This document shows positions 51,366 to 58,675 of a DNA stretch of 58,675 nucleotides, piece by piece (the stretch's first letter is position 1; every line of letters starts with the position of its first letter). The translations under genes were made by a program, and so were the position numbers. The notes beneath the pieces are model-generated. The model was not told where the DNA came from. It saw nothing but the letters and a program-made list of their open reading frames with translations, and did not search any database. Source of the DNA: a virus; IMG/VR virus record IMGVR_UViG_3300024346_007222, positions 1 through 58,675 of that record; one strand, given 5' to 3'.

Positions 51366-51694
51366 TATATGATTTAAATAAAATATTGAAACAAATTGAA
51401 GAACAAAATGAGTATACATTGACCCCAAAGGATATGAATCACCCATTGTATTGGATATGGGTCGCAACAAATACTAAACTTAAAGATTTAGAATCATTTC
51501 TTAGGCCATTACGTCGCGAACATGCACGTTTTGATATATTTATTAACGGACAATACATATCTGAAAAAGATTATGTAATGGAAGGGTATAATGCAGATAT
51601 TTTAATTAAATTTAAAAAAGAAAATTTTATAAACGCATACAATATTACGATAAACGATAATATAGTAATGAAGGGAGATTTTGAAATACTATGA
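51362..51694 (+). CDS. Hypothetical small virion-region protein
   Basis: This is a 110-residue protein starting MIYDLNKILKQIEEQNEYTL. The second half is beta-rich (RFDIFINGQYISEKDYVMEG). It overlaps both neighbours by four bases (ATGA type), pointing to linked function with the tail-completion protein. No family is recognised. Confidence 0.7.
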   Translation: MIYDLNKILKQIEEQNEYTLTPKDMNHPLYWIWVATNTKLKDLESFLRPLRREHARFDIFINGQYISEKDYVMEGYNADILIKFKKENFINAYNITINDNIVMKGDFEIL

Positions 51695-52068
51695 AAGTAG
51701 CACCAAAAATAAAAAAAGTTCCCTTTAATGATAGAAGTCGTATAAAGGCATTGGTACACGAAGTGTTCGAAGATACTTTAAAAACATCATATAGTTTAAG
51801 GGCGGGGTTTGATACCATGCAATTAAATGGTGTGTTATTTACGTTAACTTTGGGTAATAAAAAATTTGAATTTGAAGAAATAAAAATAGATAACAATAAA
51901 GATTATATGGATGTGTATTTGCAAGGTTTGTTAAAAGACCCAGATGCATATGATGTTACAACAAATGGTAATAATATAATAATAACATTTAATCAATCAA
52001 TAACCTTTAGCCCAGCAGATATTATTATAAGTGAATTTTTGGTTAAAGGAAAAATAGTGGATATTTAA
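51691..52068 (+). CDS. Hypothetical small virion-region protein
   Basis: This is a 125-residue protein. Basic N-terminal helix (KIKKVPFNDRSRIKALVHEV), then beta strands ending ADIIISEFLVKGKIVDI. The beta C-terminus resembles that of the preceding small protein and of the gp15-like extension, so these may be related add-on domains. No family is recognised. Confidence 0.7.
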   Translation: MKVAPKIKKVPFNDRSRIKALVHEVFEDTLKTSYSLRAGFDTMQLNGVLFTLTLGNKKFEFEEIKIDNNKDYMDVYLQGLLKDPDAYDVTTNGNNIIITFNQSITFSPADIIISEFLVKGKIVDI

Positions 52069-52073
52069 GAATT

Positions 52074-55000
52074 ATGGCTACACTTATTAAAAGTAAACAA
52101 ATACAGGGGGTTGTAACCGCTTCAGTAATTGAAGGAGTATTCACAGTAAGTGGGTCTTTAATTACTACGGATATAACCGCATCTGGTAATGTAACTGCTA
52201 ATACCTTTACGGGTAATGGTGGCGGATTAACTAATATCAATTTTGGTAGTATTGTTAACGCACCAACATTAGTTAGTGGGTCATCCCAAATAGTTGGTAT
52301 ATTATCGGATTTAAATACTTTTAGTGGTTCACAAAATACTAAGGATTCAACCCTTGCAACTTATACGGCATCGGTTACTTCACAACTTTCAAACTTAACT
52401 CAAGCAACTTCATCTTACGAAACAAAGGGTAGAGGAATTGTTAGTGGTAGTTCACAAATATTGGGTGGAACTAATATTATCAGTTCATCTGCACAAATTA
52501 GTGCATTAGGATATGTAGTAGGTGGAGGTGGAGGCGGTACAAGTGATTATACTCAACTTACAAACGTACCAACTAGTATTATTAGTGGTTCTGCACAAAT
52601 TACTGCATTAGGATTTGTTAGTTCATCCACTTCAGTACCTACGGGAACAATTAGTGGAAGTTCACAAATTACAGCGTTAGGATTTGTTAGTTCTTCAACT
52701 AATATATCTTCATTAAACGCATTTACATCATCAATAAACCAAAAATTTGATACTCTTGCTACTCAATCAGGTAGTTGGGGTATGGTTAGTGGTTCAGTAC
52801 CTAATGGAACTATTAGTTCTTCTGCACAAATTAGTGCATTGGGTTATGTAACGGCATCAACCTCAGTACCAGCCGGAACTATAAGTGGTTCGGCACAAAT
52901 AACAACATTAGGATTTGTGAGTGGTTCATATTTGACAAGTTTAAGTGGAGCAATAAGTTCTTCATCACAATTGACAAGTTCGTATGATAGTAGATACTCT
53001 TTGAGTGGTAGTGTTTTAACTTCATTCTCTTCTTCGGTAGATACTAGATTAGATACATTAGAAGCATCAATCATAACTGGAAGTGTAAATTATGTACAAG
53101 TATTAGGAAATAGAAGAACCGGAATTACATCAGTAGGTACATCGATAATAAGTGGAAGTATTACTACGACAGGTAATCCCGTTCAAATTATGGTAACGGG
53201 TGATGCAAATCCAATAACAACGGCTTGGGCTAGATTACAAATTTATAGAGATGGTAATGCGATTGGTGGCATTGTTCAAGTTGAAAATAGTTCAAATCTA
53301 AATGTTCCATATTGTGTAAATGTAATAGATACTCCATCAGCAGGAACTTATGTATATAGCATGAGACTTGTGGACACAATGTCGGGTACTTTTGATTTCG
53401 GTGAAGCATCTGGTCCTCTTTTAACGGCAGTAGAATTAAACTCAAAAACATCGTTTCAAGGAATAACTTTAATTAGTGGTTCTTCACAATTGACATCATC
53501 ATACGATACAAGATATACCCTAAGTGGTAGTGTTCAACCATTACCTTCAAATATAGTTAGTGGTTCATCTCAAATATCATATACAGGTCTTTCAAACATT
53601 CCTGCAGGTATTATAAGTTCATCACAACAATTACCACAAGGATTAGTTAGTGGTAGTTCACAAGTATTGGGTGGAAGTGGTGTATTGAGTGGTTCTATAC
53701 AATTACCACAAGGATTGGTTAGTGGTAGTTCACAAATATTGGGTGGTAGTGGTGTAATTAGTGGTTCTTCACAATTAACCGCATCATACGATAGTAGATA
53801 TACCCTAAGTGGTAGTGTTCAAAACGTAATACTACCCTCAGATTTAATAAGTTCATCAGCACAAATAACTGCATTAGGATTTGTAAGTGGAAGTTACGCT
53901 ACAAGTCAATCAGTAGCTGAATTAACGATATCATCATCTCAAATGACTGCATCAATTGCAGGACTTAGAGCAGATGTAACCTCATTAACTACATCAGGAG
54001 TTCCTTCTGGTACAATAAGTGGTTCTTTACAAATTCAAAGGGCAGGATTCCTTTTATCAAGTTCATTTAATTCGTTTACACAATCACTTGCTGCAGCAAT
54101 TACTGCAAGTGGTACAAATGTAACAATTAATGGTAATTTAACAGTAAAGGGAACAACCACTACCATTAATTCAACTACAATTCAATTAGGTGATAATATT
54201 ATCGAACTGAATGGTACAAATGCTTCATATGGGGGATTGGTAGTTAAAGATTCAAACGGGGCTTCAACTATTTCTGGTTCTTTATTATGGGATGCACAAA
54301 ATGATAGATGGATTGCTGGCCCTAAAGGTTCTGAAGAAAATATATTATTGGCTGGAAGTGATGGAGTGATATCTGGTTCATCACAAATTTCATTTACTGA
54401 TTTAAGTAATCTTCCAAGTGGTATTGTAAGTAGTTCTGACCAAATAACATCATCTTTGGATACCAAATATGTGTTAAGTGGAAGTATTACTCAAACGACT
54501 TGGGATAATATAGGAAGTAAACCAGGTGGAATCGTAAGTGGTAGTTCACAAATAACTGCTTTAGGATTTATCTCATCATCTCAAACATTAGATACGGGTT
54601 CATTAGCAACTACTGGCTCAAATACCTTTATTGGTACACAAGTTATAAGTGGTTCGTTAAATGTAAGTGGTACAATTAATCCAGATAACGTAACGGTTGG
54701 TATTCCAACTTCAAACGCATGGCAAAGTAGTTTGAATGGTTCTTATTTTAATAACTTTACATCCGAAACGAATGTATCAGAAATACTTCGTTTTGTAGCA
54801 GGATTATTATCAGCATCAGCACCGGATGCATCACCAAATACAAGAACATTAAGTTCAGTAACCGCAACGGCACAAAACACAACAACGGGTACGGCATTAA
54901 CAGGTAGAATTCCACAAACTTCTACCAATACAACAATTACTTATTTAAATAGTAAAGGATTTGCAACTGCAGGTTCAACTATGTTTAGTGGTATTACTAT

Positions 55001-56639
55001 TAATACAGCAAACTACGGATATAATTATACATCAGTAGCAGGGGGTTCAACCACTGCAACCTCATCATTAGATTCACAATTATTTGGATTGGGTAATTTA
55101 AGTAGTGGAGCAGCAACAAACTTTAAAGTAAGCGGTTCATTTACATTTAGATTTAAAGATAATAGTGCAAAAACTGATACGGCAACTTCATCTTCGGTTG
55201 TAACTATAACACAAACTGGTGCAGGAACAACAAGTGGTGTAACATTGGCATTAATTCCAACTGCAAATTCAGCGGTAATACCTGCTGGATATCAAGATGG
55301 AAAATTTGCATCGGCATTAGGTCAAACTCTTTATAGTGGTTCTGCAACGGCAGTAAGTGCAAGTGGATATTATCATATATCAGCATCTATTCAAATAGCA
55401 AGTGGTAGTAGTGGATATTCAACTCCAATAGCAGCAAATGGTTCGGAAGTATTTTGGGCACCATTGAGTACAATCTCAACAAACGTTCCTACACAAACAC
55501 CAACATTAGTTGTTAGTACTTATGTACCATTAACTGCAACATCTCGTTCATTAAGTGGTGCACCATATTTAACAGGTGCAACTTATGAAATCAGTGCATC
55601 AGTTTCAGGTACATTTAATCCATTATTTTACAATGGAACTATCGCATCAATAACTGAAGCGGATTCATTAGTAACATCAACCGGTACATCAACAGTTGCT
55701 ACATCTGGTGGTACAATATCAACTGCAAATGCGGTTTATGGTCTTGATAATACATTAAGAAGTACTTCAACTATACCATATGAAACGGATACTATTAGAT
55801 TAAATTCTAAATTTACATTCACACCATCAACAAATGAGAATATTAACCAAACAGGATTAGGTACAACTTCATTTAATGCAACTATTAGTGGATATAACTT
55901 TGCAGGAACACAAACATCGACTACTGCAACGATACTATATCATTCCGGTAGTACTTTTGGACAACCATTAAGTAGTGGTTCAATGGCGTATTATGGTGCT
56001 TCACAAGTATCCGATGCATCGGCAACTACTTTATATGAACCATTCTTAGGTGAAAACTATCGTATTCAATTAGCAGATAACGTTTTGGCATTTAACGGAA
56101 CTGCATGGACAACTTCATTTGGATTATATAATTTAGGAGTAAAAGACCTTCAAGTTAAACCAGGACATTTAGTTAAACCCGGTGGTACTTATGCTTATTG
56201 GTTGGGTAACCCATCAACTGCAAGTGATTACAAATATTATATTCGTAAGTTTACAACATCAGGTGTAAAAACCTCTATGACTTTAAATTTAGGACAAACA
56301 TTGGTAGAATGGGATGCAACAACTAATAACTCTGCAGCAGCAGTTATTCTATTTGAATCATCTAAGAATACAATTTATACTCCAGCAAGAGTATATGACC
56401 CAACAAAAACCCTATCTAACTTTGTATCAACAATCTCTGCAAATACTGATGGTCAAAACCCATTCGGTAGTAGTATAGATTTATATGGTAATACTGGAGG
56501 TAGTGTATCGTCAACAACTTATACAATTCCTTTAAGAAATGGTGACGGTATGTTCTTAAATGCAACATATACGAATATTTATGTAATAGTACGTTACAAA
56601 GGAGACCCAACACCAATAGCATCAATAACAATAGTTTAA
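52074..56639 (+). CDS. Very long repeat-built tail fibre/structural protein
   Basis: This is a 1521-residue protein. Residues 1-~870 contain many copies of a [IV]SGS[SA]QI(T/S)ALGFVSGS-type repeat (also YDSRY-LSGSV units), typical of elongated beta fibres. A block at ~690-770 (GNLTVKGTTTTINSTTIQLG, DNIIELNGTNASYGGLVVKD) is the phage fibre motif common before receptor-binding parts. The rest (~870-1521) is Thr/Ser/Ala-rich beta structure without obvious enzyme motifs. It has no S74 domain. A related repeat protein begins at 57769. Confidence 0.87.
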   Translation: MATLIKSKQIQGVVTASVIEGVFTVSGSLITTDITASGNVTANTFTGNGGGLTNINFGSIVNAPTLVSGSSQIVGILSDLNTFSGSQNTKDSTLATYTASVTSQLSNLTQATSSYETKGRGIVSGSSQILGGTNIISSSAQISALGYVVGGGGGGTSDYTQLTNVPTSIISGSAQITALGFVSSSTSVPTGTISGSSQITALGFVSSSTNISSLNAFTSSINQKFDTLATQSGSWGMVSGSVPNGTISSSAQISALGYVTASTSVPAGTISGSAQITTLGFVSGSYLTSLSGAISSSSQLTSSYDSRYSLSGSVLTSFSSSVDTRLDTLEASIITGSVNYVQVLGNRRTGITSVGTSIISGSITTTGNPVQIMVTGDANPITTAWARLQIYRDGNAIGGIVQVENSSNLNVPYCVNVIDTPSAGTYVYSMRLVDTMSGTFDFGEASGPLLTAVELNSKTSFQGITLISGSSQLTSSYDTRYTLSGSVQPLPSNIVSGSSQISYTGLSNIPAGIISSSQQLPQGLVSGSSQVLGGSGVLSGSIQLPQGLVSGSSQILGGSGVISGSSQLTASYDSRYTLSGSVQNVILPSDLISSSAQITALGFVSGSYATSQSVAELTISSSQMTASIAGLRADVTSLTTSGVPSGTISGSLQIQRAGFLLSSSFNSFTQSLAAAITASGTNVTINGNLTVKGTTTTINSTTIQLGDNIIELNGTNASYGGLVVKDSNGASTISGSLLWDAQNDRWIAGPKGSEENILLAGSDGVISGSSQISFTDLSNLPSGIVSSSDQITSSLDTKYVLSGSITQTTWDNIGSKPGGIVSGSSQITALGFISSSQTLDTGSLATTGSNTFIGTQVISGSLNVSGTINPDNVTVGIPTSNAWQSSLNGSYFNNFTSETNVSEILRFVAGLLSASAPDASPNTRTLSSVTATAQNTTTGTALTGRIPQTSTNTTITYLNSKGFATAGSTMFSGITINTANYGYNYTSVAGGSTTATSSLDSQLFGLGNLSSGAATNFKVSGSFTFRFKDNSAKTDTATSSSVVTITQTGAGTTSGVTLALIPTANSAVIPAGYQDGKFASALGQTLYSGSATAVSASGYYHISASIQIASGSSGYSTPIAANGSEVFWAPLSTISTNVPTQTPTLVVSTYVPLTATSRSLSGAPYLTGATYEISASVSGTFNPLFYNGTIASITEADSLVTSTGTSTVATSGGTISTANAVYGLDNTLRSTSTIPYETDTIRLNSKFTFTPSTNENINQTGLGTTSFNATISGYNFAGTQTSTTATILYHSGSTFGQPLSSGSMAYYGASQVSDASATTLYEPFLGENYRIQLADNVLAFNGTAWTTSFGLYNLGVKDLQVKPGHLVKPGGTYAYWLGNPSTASDYKYYIRKFTTSGVKTSMTLNLGQTLVEWDATTNNSAAAVILFESSKNTIYTPARVYDPTKTLSNFVSTISANTDGQNPFGSSIDLYGNTGGSVSSTTYTIPLRNGDGMFLNATYTNIYVIVRYKGDPTPIASITIV
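53628..53771 (+). repeat. Two tandem 72-base repeats inside the long fibre gene
   Basis: The unit beginning CAATTACCACAAGGATT is repeated after exactly 72 bases, with a few changes, encoding (Q)LPQGLVSGSSQ(VI)LGGSGV(LI)SGS. This is recent duplication of a 24-residue shaft unit. Confidence 0.85.
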
Positions 56640-56665
56640 TAATTAAAGAATAGCAAAGATATAAA

Positions 56666-57640
56666 ATGGCAGTAGATAAATTATCCAAATCGAACAGGTT
56701 ACTTCAAAGTAGAAGATACACTCATGACAGTTTTACTGACTCTCAAGAGGCGTTCACTTCTACATTGGATATTAACGCCGGAGAAGTTTATGTAGACCAT
56801 GCATTGATACCTTCAAGTGGATTACCATATAGTGGAAGTGCACAAAGTGGTTCGGTATACTCAGTCAACGGACAGAGTGTAATGAAATACTATTATAGAG
56901 CAGGTTTAACTCGTTCGGATTTAGCAACTGGTTCTAAAAGTGAGGTTTGGTTTTTATTATCTAATGCAACTGCATCTTTAGCAGGTATTGGTGGTCAGTT
57001 GATTGATGGTAATCAACAAACAAATTTTATATCTCCAAAATATAGTGCAGTATCATTAGCAAATGCTAACGCAGAAGATACAACACCGGGTTATGGTGCA
57101 AAGGTATTCGTATCTTCCGCTACCTCATCAGTAGGAGTTGCAGCAGGAGACCAAGTTTCGGTAAATAATTATACTTTTGATTATAAGACGGGTGTTTTAC
57201 AATTTGCTACTACTGCATTAGCACCAACTACTACTCAGTATGTTTATGTTTCTGCTTATCAATATGTTGGTAGAAAATTAATAGATACTCTAACTGATTT
57301 AAAAGGTACGTTTAGAGTATTTGCAACTTATAGTGCATTATCTACCTCTCCGGTAAATAATTTTACGGATAATCAGATAGTGTATGTAGCAAATACTGAT
57401 ACTCTATATAAAGCAACAATTACCTACGCTGATTTTATAACTACATATAGTGATTCTATTACTTGGAACACTTACACTTTTGGTGGTGGTAACACATACG
57501 AAGCATCTAATGGATTAACTGGTTCATTATCAGGTAGTACAATTTCATTTTCATTGAATACTGGCTCTTTACATTTCCAAAGTGGAGTAGAATATGTAAT
57601 TTCTTCGGGTTCTTTTACAATTGACTGCGGTAGAATTTAA
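56666..57640 (+). CDS. Virion structural protein, hypothetical
   Basis: This is a 324-residue protein, beginning MAVDKLSKSNRLLQSRRYTH and rich in Ser/Thr/Tyr/Val beta segments (YSGSAQSGSVYSVNG, VAAGDQVSVNNYTFDYKTG, QYVYVSAYQYVG). A collar/fibre-connector role fits its place between two fibre genes but is not shown. No enzyme motif. Preceded by a 26-base gap. Confidence 0.72.
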   Translation: MAVDKLSKSNRLLQSRRYTHDSFTDSQEAFTSTLDINAGEVYVDHALIPSSGLPYSGSAQSGSVYSVNGQSVMKYYYRAGLTRSDLATGSKSEVWFLLSNATASLAGIGGQLIDGNQQTNFISPKYSAVSLANANAEDTTPGYGAKVFVSSATSSVGVAAGDQVSVNNYTFDYKTGVLQFATTALAPTTTQYVYVSAYQYVGRKLIDTLTDLKGTFRVFATYSALSTSPVNNFTDNQIVYVANTDTLYKATITYADFITTYSDSITWNTYTFGGGNTYEASNGLTGSLSGSTISFSLNTGSLHFQSGVEYVISSGSFTIDCGRI

Positions 57641-57674
57641 TAAATCTCAAATATCTTAATACTTATACATAACT

Positions 57675-57688
57675 ACACTATATAGTGT
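57675..57688 (+). terminator. Perfect 14-base palindrome, weak terminator or operator candidate
   Basis: ACACTATATAGTGT is followed by TTTATTATTT. As RNA it gives only a 5-bp stem with a 4-base loop, so termination would be weak. As DNA it is a two-fold symmetrical site of the type bound by a dimeric protein. It is in the 128-base gap between structural genes. Confidence 0.35.
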
Positions 57689-57768
57689 TTTATTATTTAG
57701 GCATATGTCCTTACAACCAAAAAAATAAAGGTTATCATTTAAATTAAAAAAAACAAAGAAGGAAAACA

Positions 57769-58675
57769 ATGGCACAAATAATTAAACATAGGAGGGGTTC
57801 GTTAGAAGCCGTATCAAGTGCTACAAAAAGAGCAGGTGAATTATTAGTTGTAACGGGTTCAGCAGGAATCTCAGCAGCTAATGGTAACACAATCTTATTT
57901 GTAGGTATTGATGGTTCAACAGTAACACCCGCAAATAAAATATTACAGGGAACTACAACCCCTGATTTAACAGGAGCAACATATGATACCTCAATAGATG
58001 GTATCCCATACTATAACACAGCACAAGAAAAATTATTCATCGTTAATAAAGGTGGTAACGTTGAAGTAAAAGCAAGTGCACAAACCGGTGGAACAGGAAT
58101 CGTTTCAGGTTCATCACAAATAACTTATGCAAGTATATCTTCAATCTCTGCAGGAATTATTTCGAGTTCAGCACAGGTAAACGCAGATTCAATTACTAAT
58201 TTTGATGCAAACGTTAAAGAAAAATTAAACGCGGACGGAGTAATCTCAGGTTCAGCAGGTATTATCCCATTATTACCAACCGGAACAGTTTCAGGTTCTT
58301 CACAAATTACTTATGCAAGTATCTCTTCAATCCCAGCAGGAATTGTTAGTGGTTCATCTCAAGTAGTTAGTATATTGGGTGCATTAAATACATTTAGTGC
58401 TTCTCAAGAAACAAAAAATTCTACCTTAGCAACTTATACCTCAAGTTTAGAAACTAAAAATTCAACTCTTGCTACTTATACTGCATCATTAGATACTAAG
58501 AACTCAACTCTTGCTACATACACTGCATCTTTAGAAACTAAAAATTCTACTCTTGCTAGTTATACCGCTTCGGTTGATACTCTTAATACTACTCAAACTT
58601 CTAGATTAGACCAATTATCTACATTTAGCGGTTCTGAGCAAACTAAAAATTCAACTTTAGCAAGTTATACAGCTT
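57769..58675 (+). CDS. Second repeat-built tail fibre protein (3' truncated by window end)
   Basis: ATG at 57769, open to the last base (302 codons). MAQIIKHRRGSLEAVSSATKRAGE is a common phage fibre N-terminus. SGSSQITYASISSI and IISSSAQVNADS repeats then match those of the gene at 52074. Near the window end there are 14-residue repeats (TLATYTASLETKNS) likely forming a coiled-coil or beta shaft. AGAAGGAA precedes the start. It may continue with receptor-binding domains outside the window. Confidence 0.85.
   Translation, partial: MAQIIKHRRGSLEAVSSATKRAGELLVVTGSAGISAANGNTILFVGIDGSTVTPANKILQGTTTPDLTGATYDTSIDGIPYYNTAQEKLFIVNKGGNVEVKASAQTGGTGIVSGSSQITYASISSISAGIISSSAQVNADSITNFDANVKEKLNADGVISGSAGIIPLLPTGTVSGSSQITYASISSIPAGIVSGSSQVVSILGALNTFSASQETKNSTLATYTSSLETKNSTLATYTASLDTKNSTLATYTASLETKNSTLASYTASVDTLNTTQTSRLDQLSTFSGSEQTKNSTLASYTA
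58423..58590 (+). repeat. Four tandem 42-base repeats in the second fibre gene
   Basis: Units start at 58423, 58465, 58507 and 58549, encoding TLATYTxSLxTKNS. A related single unit (STLATYTASV) is in the gene at 52074, so the two fibres share shaft modules. Confidence 0.85.

Noticed and set aside
52074-53900. CRISPR-like array from the regularly spaced repeats
   Set aside because: The repeats are in frame, encode SGSSQI fibre units, vary at codon third positions, and lack unique spacers of fixed length.
1-58675. Joining of the two window ends into one fibre gene of a circular genome
   Set aside because: Both ends lie in fibre genes, but replication and baseplate genes expected of a T4-like phage are missing, so the window is more likely an internal piece; no end overlap was seen.

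Overview
The window looks like the late-gene half of a large, AT-rich, T4-like contractile-tailed bacteriophage (myovirus). Every convincing gene is on the + strand and many overlap by 1 to 30 bases. The T4-type head set is recognisable: large terminase (gp17-like), portal (gp20), prohead protease (gp21), acidic scaffold (gp22), major capsid protein (gp23), and neck/tail-completion proteins (gp13, gp14, gp15-like). I see no replication genes, tail sheath, tail tube or baseplate set, so the window is one part of a bigger genome. The host is most likely a Bacteroidota (Flavobacteriia-like) bacterium. This rests on TAnnTTTG-type promoter boxes, general scarcity of Shine-Dalgarno sites, low GC, and a secreted-protein signal peptide of that style. 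Host assignment is inference.

Layout. (1) 1-3242: end of a tail fibre with an S74 self-cleaving chaperone, then a structural protein with long Pro/Thr/Ala repeats and a C-terminal Hint (intein-like) domain. (2) 3246-24746: about 21 kb of protein/sugar-modification enzymes. These are a two-domain prolyl-4-hydroxylase-like oxygenase, an SGNH hydrolase, several glycosyltransferases (including ones resembling the hydroxyproline-modifying GT60 and GT95 families, and two GT7 enzymes carrying an inserted LamG domain), a methyltransferase, two radical SAM proteins, three SDR epimerases, an RmlC-like epimerase, a split thiamine-diphosphate E1 pair, and three paralogous GT-B-like proteins. (3) 24760-45016: a giant 1801-residue multidomain protein, terminase, portal, a set of candidate internal head proteins, protease, a ribosomal protein bS21 homologue, scaffold and capsid. 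(4) 45048-48461: small accessory genes between strong terminators. (5) 48508-58675: neck and tail-completion genes, a very long repeat-built fibre protein, another structural protein and the start of a second repeat-built fibre.

The most interesting proposal is that the phage hydroxylates prolines in its own Pro-rich structural protein and glycosylates the resulting hydroxyprolines, a chemistry best known from plants and Dictyostelium. The Pro-rich gene, the hydroxylase and the two best hydroxyproline-glycosyltransferase candidates are consecutive apart from one SGNH gene. A second proposal is that several proteins near the portal and protease genes carry T4-like capsid-targeting leaders and repeated [VI]NE sites, so they would be packaged and cut into small modules by the prohead protease. 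A third concerns translation: the phage carries bS21 and gives its capsid gene a rare strong Shine-Dalgarno site, which fits the special role of bS21 in Flavobacteriia.

All assignments come from reading motifs in the translated sequence. No database search or structure prediction was run.
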